NCBI GenBank assembly: GCA_008330645.1
Contig: VLTN01000058.1
Span: forward strand, 62,001-126,000
Length of the DNA: 64,000 bases
Direction of reading: 5' to 3'
DNA from: Cafeteria roenbergensis
Lineage: Eukaryota; Sar; Bigyra; Bicosoecida; Cafeteriaceae
Shown here: in pieces, positions 29,701-39,447 of the stretch
Layout of the letters: each line of letters opens with the position of its first letter
How positions within the stretch are numbered: the stretch's first letter is position 1
Notes under the pieces: generated by a model
What the model saw: only the letters and a program-made list of their open reading frames with translations
Database searches by the model: none
Told to the model about the DNA's origin: nothing
Position numbers and translations under genes: made by a program

Positions 29701-31426
29701 AGTGCTACGCGGACCACGGACCCCTGCGGAAATCGACGCCGTGGCTACAGCTTCAACTGCAACTGCAGTGGCTCTGCGAGGCACAAGTCCCCCCGCTCAC
29801 CGCGGGAGGCTGGCGCCGCCGTCAGCGGACCGCGGTGGCAGCGGCCGCCACCAGTCAAGGGGGCCGCCGCTGGCGGCGTCATCGCTGGCGGTATCCCCGC
29901 CCCCAGCTAGCAGGCACGCTCTGCGCGCCAGCGCGGCACCGTCCGTGAGCCCCAGCGCGCCCCCGCTGCCGCCACCGCTGGCCGCGGGAATGTCAGCGCC
30001 GGCGCCGCTCACGGGCAGCTCGGTGCGGGCGATGGGTGGGCAGAGGTCTCTTGCAAGGAGCGCTCGACCGTCAACCGTGCCGTCAGCTGACGTCCAGGCG
30101 CTGGTGGACTCGCAAGTGGCCAGAGCCATGCGCGGAGGCGGCGCGGCGGAAGACGCCGTGGCGGCCATTCTAGCCGACGGGGTCCCGTTGCAGCAACGAC
30201 ACCTCGACAAGTGGGGGTTGCGGCTCGCATCGCCGGGGCAGGGCCGGTCCGGCGCTCGCGTGGTCAGAGCCGTCTCTCCGCAGCGAGAGTCCAACGGCGC
30301 TGGTGCCGGCAGAGCCGGAATCCGCGGCCCGCTTTCAAGAGACGCTCATGCGGCAGGGTTCAACGGGCAGCCCGGCGCGGACGATTCAGGCAGAGCCAAG
30401 CCGAGGAGGCATGCTCCCTCGAGCGCGCACGGGGCTATCGCCCCTGGCGGCAGTGCGAGAACCCAGGCCGCGCCTGCAGTCAGTGGCCCGGCGGCTGGCG
30501 AGGCGGCGGCTCAAGGCGTTTCGGCTGGCGAGGCGGCGGCTGGTGGCGCTCCCAGCCACGGTTTGAATCCGCTTGAGCAGGCGCACAACGGCTCTGCCGA
30601 TACCGACGACGTCGACAGAGTTGGCTTCGCGGATGCCTCGGGCGACGACGGCAGCGACGAGGACCTCTTCTCACCGTCACCACCCCCCCTGCCCGCCACA
30701 CCCGTCGTGCGGCGAGTGGGCGTGGCGCCGCTGGTGGAAGGGTCCACCCCAGAGGCGGCGCCCGAAGGCCGCTCAGCTGCGCACCCCGCTGCGTCGGCGG
30801 GGAAGTGGGACGTCCCTCGGCCAGTGAGCGATGCGACCCCCAGACCCCCGGCAGAGCCGTCGACACCCAGCGGAACCGCTTCGCGTCGTGTTGTCGTTCG
30901 CTCTGTTGGCAGCCCGTCGCCGGCGGCGTCGGCACGGAGGTCGTCGCTGCGCACAAGACCAGCGGTTGGCAACGTCCCGGCGCCAGCAGGCTTTGCCCCT
31001 GGGACGAGGGCGCCGGCGCCATCAAGCCACGCGGCGGCGACGCCGTTGGCAGCGGCGTCAGCGCCGGGGCCGCGTCGCGTCAGCGTCAGCGCGAGCCCGT
31101 CGCGGCCCGAGCAGCGCCCAGCCCCGCGTCGTTTTACCCAGCCGCACCAGCCGGGGGCGGACAGGCCTCAGCGTAGCCCGGCCAGGCGGCAGCACGACGG
31201 GTTTGATGCCGTCGCAGGGAGCGCTCGGGCCGCAGCGGGGGCGGCGCTGACTGCCTCCCGGCTGGAGCAGACGCTGCTCGGCGGCGGATCGGCCCTCCTG
31301 GGACAGCGCTCCGCGGTGAAGGTCCGGCGCTCTCCCGCTTCGGGACGGGTGGGCGCCGGCGGCCCTGGAGGAGCCGCCGGCCCCGGCAGCAAGCCCGCTG
31401 GTTTCGGCGCCCCGTCGCTTGCGTGA
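26735..31426 (+). CDS. large low-complexity protein of unknown function
   Basis: A single open frame of 1,563 residues from the ATG at 26735 (MSRGGSLAEANPPMS). The protein is mostly disordered and rich in Ser, Arg, Ala, Pro and Gly. Two short coiled coils are visible: about residues 210-260 (ELARAERRAQELAAEASVAE) and about 345-375 (RRRAEAEARRWRLEAAALRG). RS-rich and SP-rich blocks follow (RRRSISRDSSARRARGRASS). A possible folded segment lies near residue 1115 (DVQALVDSQVARAM). I do not recognise a family. Persistence of a 4.7-kb frame supports coding, but high GC makes long chance frames common, and unseen introns or a different start are possible. Its stop is only 75 bp before the TFIIF alpha start. 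Confidence 0.55.
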   Translation: MSRGGSLAEANPPMSLEQLARDPHIGTPTAHSPEPAWPLQPLAWGGEPRESDRPWRVADDLSAVRTELTALSRRVADGFGASTGATGGGAPQLPLYRGVRPMGAGGWPLHSPPLAVRPLRSRSKGAGLDPATPVGQRPRAGDGASAAGPPGGVAAGDSALPDGGSAAKGGSAGDSGSAASRRALNDTVPGASPATDSSSAAGAEADGASEDEEDEALERELARAERRAQELAAEASVAERFREAELAKQRAEEEVRMLRRASAEPAAPGAGGLPGGAGGQEDGAGWGDEVGGPIALAVGSGREARAPRTPSPREGVVSRGRRRSISRDSSARRARGRASSPAASEAGSVGPAAAAARRRAEAEARRWRLEAAALRGELLGAPAAGAGHGPGAWGRGDPGHGGFMAAVSALPGGASGYQSGPSVSRGSSVERRDCDSDGRADGDWRRRRSGAGRRSRDRPDVVVTGGRATYRRGEAFGGDSDTFERPSHSRFRHGAGTDAAGSDSSGGGRRQPSAGRLLVPLERAGRGQASGRLALPGPAAAAAAGSAGSAAPWSGPRLAQSRVATRSLSSAHRRSRRLSFSQAAAAAAASSAARAATSAAVAAVSPPNGTASLRPQRGPSGRGHSSPPRTGHRASQSPHPELQLRRQHRSRSPRHCSGTGVSPGRHGDIRSSAGSGRSRESTSFGERQALPARPIQRITSLSYDRETAQRAGDGVAASGLRNRRLDRRSLERRHPRVRGLPAPAAATDPAPPQRGTQLLGSAAPQPTPWQSWFCPPGAAAPSQAALAPGPAAFDQPAEDVTADVAQRASDEHLSHRQSRLSDAVAELRLSAPGSSREAEALRFLATALPAHGAAMAEGWGGASARGESEFGEADMQSLMQSHRGQQSSWEGASWGVGGSPSRRKPAPGRGSGWGGEAGRGSAGAAAGMAGAAAAAGVAAAARAAQARGPSEGLLRRRLSSDRPTTASDGSPGPNVSPTHQQSLDRPTSRVLRGPRTPAEIDAVATASTATAVALRGTSPPAHRGRLAPPSADRGGSGRHQSRGPPLAASSLAVSPPPASRHALRASAAPSVSPSAPPLPPPLAAGMSAPAPLTGSSVRAMGGQRSLARSARPSTVPSADVQALVDSQVARAMRGGGAAEDAVAAILADGVPLQQRHLDKWGLRLASPGQGRSGARVVRAVSPQRESNGAGAGRAGIRGPLSRDAHAAGFNGQPGADDSGRAKPRRHAPSSAHGAIAPGGSARTQAAPAVSGPAAGEAAAQGVSAGEAAAGGAPSHGLNPLEQAHNGSADTDDVDRVGFADASGDDGSDEDLFSPSPPPLPATPVVRRVGVAPLVEGSTPEAAPEGRSAAHPAASAGKWDVPRPVSDATPRPPAEPSTPSGTASRRVVVRSVGSPSPAASARRSSLRTRPAVGNVPAPAGFAPGTRAPAPSSHAAATPLAAASAPGPRRVSVSASPSRPEQRPAPRRFTQPHQPGADRPQRSPARRQHDGFDAVAGSARAAAGAALTASRLEQTLLGGGSALLGQRSAVKVRRSPASGRVGAGGPGGAAGPGSKPAGFGAPSLA

Positions 31427-31474
31427 TATTTGCTAGCGGCCCAACAACAGCGGTTTGCCTCTCGCTGCCGCGAG

Positions 31475-31479
31475 CCAAT
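31475..31479 (+). promoter_or_regulatory. CCAAT box upstream of TFIIF alpha
   Basis: CCAAT lies 23 bp before the ATG, inside the 75-bp spacer after the preceding stop codon. Such a short spacer means the TFIIF alpha promoter or 5' UTR must overlap the end of the upstream gene. Confidence 0.4.
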
Positions 31480-31501
31480 TGCAGACTGCACTCGCGCACC
31501 A

Positions 31502-33922
31502 ATGGCATCGTCGTCTTCGGCGGCGGCGGAAGCTGCTGCTGCCCAGTCGGCCCCAAGCATCGGGCAGGTGCTGAGCTCGTACAAGCTCACCAAGGCGACG
31601 GCTCCAGGCAAGCTGATCATTGGCAGGTTCGATCGCTTCGACACAGTTGTGAGAGTCGCGCACGTCGCACCCAGAACGCCCCAGCACGGGGGTCAGCAGC
31701 GTGATATCGCCGTAGCATCACTGCCCTTTGTCGTGCGCGGATTCTGCGGGACGCGCTTGGCCTGCACAGGTGTCCGAGCGGCTGCCCGATGGCAAGCGCG
31801 TGACCAAGCGCCTCAAGAAGCTGCGCCCCGACCTGGACCAGTGCCCCAATGGCCTGGCAATGGCAGACTCTACAAACCACGACAAGACGCGTGAGTCTTT
31901 GCTGCGGGAAGGGCGAGCGGTGACGTGGACAATGGGCTCCGTGCTCCCTCGTTGCGCCCATTTCGCTGCGCGCCCTTGTTCCGCACCCGACCGCAGCGGT
32001 GATCTTGCTTGGGCACACGACGGACGTTACCAAGCCCGCTGCGGACCGGCCGCTGGGCGCTGAGGTGTACGAGGGCGAGGAGGAGAAGATGCCGGCGCGG
32101 CACCGTGAGCGCCGCTCGGGCTCATCGCGCCAGCACCACGCGACGCTGCCCGGGACAGTGCCTCGCCCGCCCGGCAGGGATTAAGGTGGAGCGCAACTGG
32201 GCTCAGGAGATCGCTACCCTCTCTCCTGGCTGGGGCCGGCGGAAGCAGGCGGCGGCACTGCGCTGGCCTTCAGCGCTGCTGCCGCCATGGGGAGTCGCAA
32301 GCCGCAGCCCTCGCTTTGCCCCTCCCCCCGAGACACACACGCGCCCCGCGCCCGCCCTGTCACTGCTCCGCAGTTTTGCTTCGCCGCGTCGTCGAGAATG
32401 GCGCCGCTCGCTTCGAAGTGTCCGTCGTCAACGGCTGGCACTCATTTGCCAAGGCCACCACCGTGGCCGCACCCGTGGACGACGACCCCGACGCCGCGGA
32501 GAAGGCCTTCGAGCAGCACCAGGCCAACGCGTCGGTGAGCGCAGGCGCGCCAGCACGCCCTCGAGCACCGGCCGGGACCCCGTCCTCGTCCGGCCCCCAC
32601 CCCCGCCCTCCTCGTCCGCCCCGCGCCCCCGCGCCCCCGCCCTCCGCGTCGCTCCGCTGCCGCGCGCGCCTCGGTCCCTCGGCCAGCCCCTCCCGCTCGT
32701 CCTTTCCCGTGGCAGCCGCTGCGCCTGCCGCCGCAACCGAACCTGCCACCATTGACTCTCCTCGACGTGAAATCGCACCCGCTGCCTCAACCGTGTGCGT
32801 TGTCGCTTGCGCGTGCTGGTGTCCCGCTCGCAGCGCCGCCGATCTCGCCTGGCCGAGGCGTATGCCCGTCTGGCTGAGCGGCAGGGGACCGAACTGGCCG
32901 ACCTGGAGGGCGACGCCGAGAGAGCCCTGCTGGACGCGGAGGCCACGGGCGAAGGCGGCGTGTCCCGCACGCTGGCGAGGGATGGGGCGGCCAGGGGGGT
33001 GGTCCAGCTCGGAGGGCTGTGCGTGCGGGAGAAGTTCACACGCGTGCAGGTGGACGAGGACGAGCGCTTTGACGACAGCTACAGAGCCTCGTTCCAGGCT
33101 GACGTGGACAGGAAGCTGGGGAAGCAGAAGCGCCGGCTGGGGTACAGCGGCATCCACGGGGCTGACCGCGCGGTTGCGCATGACGGCATGGACCACGTGG
33201 ACGACGACGACGCCGAGCTGCGAGGGGACATGTCTGCCGCCCAGCAGGCGGAGGAGGCCATCTTCACGCAGTTTGACGACGACGACGACTTGGGCGCGGA
33301 GGCGGCCTTGCTACAGCTGAACGAGGGGACGGGAGCAGCGGACGAGGGAGGCGCCGAGGTGGTTGAGAGCGCGTTTGTGGGCGGAGACGACGACGAAGAC
33401 GATGGCGTCGCTGGCGACGACGACGACGCTGCAGACGAGGGCGTCCAGGCTAGCTCAAAGATGGGCCTTCTCGCGGCGGCGGCGTCGTCCGCCCCGACGG
33501 CCGTCGGGAAGCAGCGCCGCTTGGAGATGCAGAGGCGAGCCGAGGCCAGCAGGCAGGCGCGAGAGGCCGCGACGTCGGCTGAGGACGCCGCGTCGGGAAG
33601 CTCGTCCTCTGGCCGCACAGCGCAGAAGCGCCCCCGCGAAGAGGGGGGCGCGGACGGCTCTGCAGACCCCGGCACGCAGAGCAAGCGCAAGAAGAAGAGC
33701 CTGAGCGACCGCGTGGAGCGGCACGCGCGCAAGCTCTTCATCGACCGCGCTGGCAAGGTGACGGCGAAGCTGCTTGAGAAGTTCTTCGCCAAGCTGGCGG
33801 CGCAGCTCGGGGAGGAAGCGCGCCGGCGCGCCCCGGAGATCGTGGGCAGGCTGGCGTCGCGCCGAATGGAGGGCGGCTCCGTGGTGTGGAAGCTCAACGA
33901 CAACGAGTGGCGCCAAGGCTGA
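31502..33922 (+). CDS. transcription initiation factor IIF subunit alpha (RAP74)
   Basis: Exons 31502-31648, 31770-31890, 31997-32104, 32374-32534 and 32834-33922 join in phase to 541 residues. The N-terminal dimerisation domain is divergent, but exon 4 gives RRVVENGAARFEVSVVNGWHS, equivalent to the FEAFPVHNWYNF region of RAP74, followed by the ...AAEKAFEQHQAN helix. The middle is acidic (DDDDD, GGDDDEDDGVAGDDDD) and then basic (SKRKKKSLSDRVERHARK). About residues 465-541 form the C-terminal winged helix (DRAGKVTAKLLEKFFAKL) that binds RNA polymerase II and FCP1. TFIIF alpha stabilises the preinitiation complex. I skipped a possible extra exon around 32178 because its frame cannot be joined to exon 4, whereas exon 3 joins exon 4 exactly. 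The N-terminal exons are less certain than the rest. Confidence 0.75.
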
Positions 33923-34312
33923 GGCCGCAAGCACTTCGGGCAGAGCTCGGGCCCGCCTTGCCCTGAGCCCGGCACATAGGCGGGCTGGATTGGGGCTGGT
34001 TATGCCAACAGTCCAGGGTGCGCCGGTTGGCAAGGCACGGCCGCCGCGTCAATTCTCCGGCATGCCTGTGGGCTCGGGGTTGCGCGCGTGCATGTGTGCG
34101 AGGGGCGGCTGTGCGCAATCGCAGCTCGTTGCTCTGTGGCGTAGAAGTGTCTGGGGCGCTAGCAATCCTGGCCTGCTCAGAGCCGCCGCGACGCCACGCT
34201 CGCTTTGTGATGCTGCAAGCAGACCTTTGCACCGCGTTGTCCACACCGCGCGCGAAATGCTGTCAAGCATCACGGCAAGCTCAGCAGGAAGCCAGCGTCT
34301 GACCGAACATTC
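33923..34312. other. convergent 3' spacer, TFIIF alpha / UGDH
   Basis: No gene. GTGCATG occurs at 34088-34094, 166 nt after the TFIIF alpha stop, preceded by GGGTTGCGCGC. Confidence 0.5.
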
Positions 34313-36249
34313 TCACATTACCGTCGCCGAGGGCGAGGTTGGCTTGCCAATGACGTACACCTGGAAGCCAATGGCGCGGAGCTTCGCGTGGTCGAGGACG
34401 TTGCGCCCGTCGAAGACGAACGCCGGTTTGCGCATGGCTGCAAACGCTGCCTCAAAGTCGATGGAGGCAAACTCGTCCCACTCAGTCATGACTGCCAGGG
34501 CGTCGGCGCCGTCGCAAGCCTCCAGAGCGGAGGCGCACGACACAAAGCGCGTCTGCGAGAGCGAGCGCGCAAGGGCAGCAGGACGAGGCAGCAGACCAGG
34601 GATCGCACACGGCTCCCCGGCCACCGCTGGGGCTCGGACCGCAGGCAGGGCAAGACGAGGGCATCGCGGCTGCCTGGGAAGCACGCGCAGGCGGGGGCAT
34701 TTGGCCTCGGGCGGGGGCGCGCGGGGACCAGCGGAGCGAAGGCGGCTGCTCTGCGGCAGAGTGCGGAACTCACCGCCAAGTCCGGGCAGTTTTCGGGGGT
34801 CACGCCGCAGGTGTAGTCGAGCTCGGAGAGCATGGCGGGCAGGCGGACCTTGGGGTCGTACACGCGGAGGTGGGCGCGCTCCTCAAGCAGGAACTTGGAC
34901 ACGTAGGCAGCGGCAGTTTCGCGGACGTCCGCAGTGTCCTTCTTGAACGCAAAGCCGAGGAGGGCGATGCGCTTCCCCGAGACGGAGTTGAACATGGACG
35001 AGACCATGCCCTCAGCGAAGCGGCGCTTCTGCCACTCGTTCATGGCGATGACCTGCTCCCAGTAGGCGGCCACCTCGGGGAGGCCGAAGCGCTCGGCGAG
35101 GTAGACGAGGTTGAGGATGTCCTTCTGGAAGCAGCTGCCGCCGAAGCCGAGGGAGGCCTTGAGGAAGTTGGGGCCGATGCGGTGGTCGCTGCCCACGGCC
35201 CTCGCCACCTCGGAGACGTCGGCGCCTGTGCGCTCGCACAGGGCCGAGATGGAGTTGATGGACGAGATGCGCTGGGCGAGGAAGGCGTTGGCCACGAGCT
35301 TGGAGAGCTCGGAGCTCCAGAGGTTGGTGGTGATGATGCGCTCGCGGGCGACCCAGTTGTTGTAGACTGCGGCCAGTTGCGCCACGGCTGTGCGGCCTGC
35401 GGGTTTGTCCTCGCCCCCGATGAGCACGCGAGAGGGCTCGAACAGGTCGTCCACTGCGGTGCCCTCAGCCAGGAACTCGGGGTTGGAGAGGACGCTGAAC
35501 TCGCAGCCGGGACGCTTGTTCGCCTCGAGCACGCGGCGGATCGTCTCCGCCGTCTTGATCGGCACCGTACTCTTCTCAACAATGATCTTGTTGCTGCTCG
35601 ACACGCGGGCAATGGTGCGCGCGCAGGCCTCGAGGTTCTTCACGTCCGCGGCGCGGCCCTTGCCCACTCCGTGCAGCTTCGTGGGCGTGTTCACTGACAC
35701 AAACACGATGTCGGCAGCGGCCACCGCGCCCTCCACGTCTGTGCTGAAAAAGAGGTTGCGGCCTCGCGTCTCGGCCACCACCGCAGCCAGTCCGGGCTCG
35801 TACACCGGCAAGTTGTCGAGATCCTCGTCGTTCCACGCAGCGATGCGCTCCTCGCTGATGTCAAGCACCGTAACCGTCACCGTGGGGCACTTCATGGCGA
35901 TGACGGCCATGGTGGGGCCGCCAACATAGCCTGCGCCCGCCGTGAAAGCGCCGAAAAGCGAGGTGCGGATGGGCCAGCCCGCAAGCTCGCGCCCCGAGCC
36001 GCAGCCATGCCTCTTTCAACGCGTGGAATCAGCGAGCGCCCCGCGTCCGCTGCATGGATGGTCGCAACGGGGCAGCGCGTCCTGGGGGGGCAGCCGCGGC
36101 GTGACGGAAAGGCCGGCCAGGCGGTGCAGCTCACCTGCGCCGATGCAGGCCACTTTGAGGCCGTCAATCTTGACCCCGGTGATATCGATGTCACTCATGG
36201 GCGGCGTGGCGGCGGAAGCGCCTGCTGGAGCTGCGGCTGCGGCTGCCAT
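34313..36249 (-). CDS. UGDH: UDP-glucose 6-dehydrogenase
   Basis: Exons 36249-36135, 35930-34774 and 34552-34313 join in phase to 503 residues. Joining exons 1 and 2 rebuilds the Rossmann motif ([13 protein letters not shown]). Exon 2 carries the family blocks [36 protein letters not shown], and [11 protein letters not shown] with the catalytic Cys305. Exon 3 holds the C-terminal UDP-binding domain ([22 protein letters not shown]). The enzyme oxidises UDP-glucose to UDP-glucuronate with two NAD+, feeding glucuronic acid into polysaccharides. An Ala-rich N-terminal extension of about 30 residues precedes the fold. It lies 197 bp downstream of a GH79 glucuronidase gene on the same strand. Confidence 0.95.
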
Positions 36250-36446
36250 GGCGGGACTGGCGGGTCGGCGTGTGATCCTGCGCCTGCCAGCGCAGGAGCG
36301 CCAGAGCTCTGTCGGCGATGCTCAATTGCGAGTGGGCTGACCGACGCTTGGGCAGCACGCTTGGGAGGCGCAGCGCGCGAAGAAGACACGCAGCGCTCAC
36401 GCAATACCGGTTCGGGCATATCGCCCCCACGAAGACGGGGGACGGA

Positions 36447-38179
36447 TCACGCCCACAGGACGGCAACACTCGCGGGCTCGACTGAGAAATCAAACGTGCC
36501 CGCAGCCGACCGCTTGACCGAAGTTGTCGTCCGCTGGCCGCTGGGAGTTCCGTCAGTGGTCCCATCCCAAGTCAGGCCCACCCACACCAGGCCGGACTTG
36601 GCCGTGGCGCCGCCCGGCGCGCTGAGTGTGCCCAGTTGCGCCGTGTCGGGCTCGCTCGTTTCGAGCTTTGACAGCGAAACAGCCGCAGGTCCCGCGGCGC
36701 TCGGGTCCTTGTGGATCACCACAAATACCGTCTTCCCGACTCCCTGCAGGGCCCAGACACGTACCTGCGAGTTCGTCGTCTGAGTTACGTTCACGCTCAA
36801 CAGGCGACTCTCCGCGGCGGTGACTTCCGAAAACACGCGCATCGCGTAGTACAGCGGCTGCACCGTGGGCGGCATGCCCGCGGAGGTGTTGGCAAACTTG
36901 ATAGGGGGGTAGATGCCCCTCGGCCCGCCATGGAAGTTGACCATGGACGCGTTGATGCTGGCCATTTCGAACAGAAAGTCGAGCGCCCACAGCGCCGAGC
37001 CGAGGACGTCCGACACGCCCTCTTGGCCGCCGCACGCCACGCTGTTGGACTCGCCGATGACAAAGGGCACGCCCGCGGCCGCTGCACCTTCGCTGAAGGG
37101 CCGCATCTTGTCGGCCTGCCCCGATGACGCCTCTGGCGCCAGCAGGTCCTCGAGGGTGGTCGTGTGCCCGTCGCAGTGCGACAGCGGGTAGCGGTGGTAC
37201 GAGATGTCGCGCAGCAGCGCCGCCTGCGAGCTGGCGTAGTCGGCGAAGGCAGCCTCGTTGAACGTCCCCTGAAAGCAGCACCACGTGGCTCCGCGGATGG
37301 TCTTCGCGGGGAGGCCGGCAGCGGTGATGGCGGCGGCCGCGGCCTCAAACTCGGCCTTGTACTGGCTGTAGTCGTAGTCCGGCTTGCGCAGCCCGTTTTG
37401 CGCAAACAAGTCGCACTCGTTGCCTATCGACACGGCGTGGATGTACGACCAGCTAATGCTGTTGTTGATGGCCAACGCCTCGGCTGCGGGCCAGGCGAAG
37501 TCGTGTCCTCGGATGAAAGACAGGTCGGGGACGAAGGCGGTGCGGCCGCCCATCGCGTTGCCGAAGCCCTGGTATGACTTCAGGTCCGCAGCTGTGATGT
37601 TGTACGTGATCTTGTACTGCGGCGGCAGGGCCTGGTGGTCGGGGTTCCACACGGACTCGTCGGCACTGTTCCCCCCGGCGCGGACGACCGTGGGCGCTTG
37701 CAGCTCGGAATGGTGAAGCCCTCGGATGAGGTTGACCAGAGCCAGCCGGGGGGGGTCGGGGGACTTCCCGATCATCTCAGTCGCGTCCGGGACCTCGATG
37801 GAGAAGCCCACGAGGTTTGTCGGGACCGCCCTGCGGTGGGCGGCAATGCGCGAGTCAGCACGGGACAGTCTTGTCTCCATCGCGTGCACGGGCGTGTGCC
37901 ACGCCACGAGGCGGGCCGCCCATTCGCCACGAGCGGTCGCCCCGCCGCGCCCCCTTGCCCGCAAGCCACAAGGAGTGTCAACGCAACGAATCGGCGTCCG
38001 GGGGCGGACGCGGCGGGAGCACCTCTGTGCTGGCGCGCAGCGCGGCCAAGTCGCAAGCCAGCTCACTGCACCGGCGCAAGGCCCATTGCAACCGCGACGA
38101 CAGTGTCGGCGGGCGCCGCCGCACCGGCGAGGCCGGCCCCGAGCACCGTCGCAGCCAGGACTGCGGTTGACAGGACCAT
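36447..38179 (-). CDS. secreted glycoside hydrolase family 79 (heparanase/beta-glucuronidase type)
   Basis: Exons 38179-38067 and 37830-36447 join in phase (CA|G) to 498 residues. Exon 1 encodes a signal peptide (MVLSTAVLAATVLGAGLAGA). The (beta/alpha)8 barrel shows VGFSIEV, VRAGGNSADESVWN, VSIGNECDLF with the likely acid/base Glu176, ISYHRYPLSHC, and PFVIGESNSVACGG with the likely nucleophile Glu298, then NFHGGPRGIYPP. A C-terminal beta domain ends VEPASVAVLWA. GH79 enzymes release glucuronic acid or 4-O-methylglucuronic acid from proteoglycans or plant and algal polysaccharides. Several NxS/T sequons fit secretion. Substrate cannot be read from sequence. The neighbour UGDH makes the activated form of the sugar this enzyme would release. 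Confidence 0.8.
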
Positions 38180-38648
38180 GCCGGGCCCCTCCCGGGTGTG
38201 AGGTGTGGCGACTGGCGCTGTCGCCCACAAGTTGACCTGAGCGAATTCTGCAAGCAGAGCGCACGGATTGTCGCCGGCCATGCGGGCCCCTTGCCGGCCA
38301 GCAATGGCTCCCCACGCAAAATTGAGGACGCTTGCCGTGCGCTTGCTGGCCTGCTGGCGCGAGTGCCGCACTCGCTGATGCCGCTTGGGCGAGGCTGCTT
38401 CAGTGTGCTCTTTCGCCGAAAGTTCCTTGCTGCGCGCCCTGAATCGTGGCTCGCACGCACCACCGGCCCAGGAACCCAGCCCCCCCTACCCCCCATATAC
38501 ACACAATCGCCCCGGAAACGCGCACAGCCCCGCGTGCGCGCGTGAATGCGGTTCGCAGCCCCCAGCAGGAGGCGACGAGCTCGCCACGTCGCCCAGCCGA
38601 GCGACGGCCTGAATCCATCGAAGAGGCTTCCGTTTCGCTGCGCGCAGC
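38180..38648. other. spacer between Treslin-like gene and GH79
   Basis: No gene. It must hold the 3' end of the Treslin-like gene and the GH79 promoter, both on the reverse strand. An AT-richer patch (CCATATACACACAATC, about 38500-38515) stands out. Confidence 0.45.
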
Positions 38649-39416
38649 TCACGACAGCGTGCGCCGCGAGTGCCCTGAGGCCAGCCCCCCTTCCTCTGGC
38701 GAAAGGTCGCTCAGCATCTGCTCGACGAACAAGCGCCGCGACACCTCGGCGGCTGCTGCTGGCGAGGAACGGGCGCGCGCGTCGCGGGCGGCGGTCGGAG
38801 GCGCAAACGCGGAGCCCGGCACCACCGGCTCGCCTCCGGTTGCAATCATGGGTGTGCCCTCTACCAGGCCGGGCCTGGCCGGCCTGGAGGGCGTGGCGTT
38901 CGGGCCGGGGACGGCAGCATTAACATCCGAGCCCTGGGGCGCGACTGCCGCCAACGGCGGGGAGGCTGGTGCCTGGCTCTGCCGCTGGGCCTCGCGGAAC
39001 ACATCCGCCGCGCCGCCCCGGCTGACAGCCGAGCCCTCTGCCGGCGGCACGAGGCTGGGACGGATGCGCACGCGCACTGCCCGGGCCCGCACGCCCGAAA
39101 CCACCCCAGCGCGATGCACGGAAGGGGCATAAGCAGCGAAGCTGGCCGTGGCCTGGTCCGCCTGACTCGCCGAGGGCGCCACAGGCGCAGCTGCAAACGC
39201 GCCATGCGGTGCCGCCCCCGATCCAGTGCCGGCAGAGCCGGGACCAGCGCCAGTCGAGCCAGCGGACGAGGACCGCAGCACCAGCCGGGGAGCAAGGCGA
39301 CGCGCGACAGCCGTAGGGGCCGCGCTCGTGGCAGGCGACCGGGCTGTCAGCGGGGCGGCGCTCACTTTGCCCTGGGCGCCAGCAGCCGCGGTGGTGGGCG
39401 CTGCCGCCGCCGCCAC

Positions 39417-39447
<31 letters not shown>

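Noticed and set aside
32178-32293. Possible TFIIF alpha exon beginning with an AG-flanked open stretch
   Set aside because: It has an acceptor-like start, but no GT in phase with the next exon; the preceding exon joins 32374 exactly in phase without it.
39418-39447. GAC repeat as a regulatory or CRISPR-like array
   Set aside because: It is a simple trinucleotide run within coding sequence, with no spacers.
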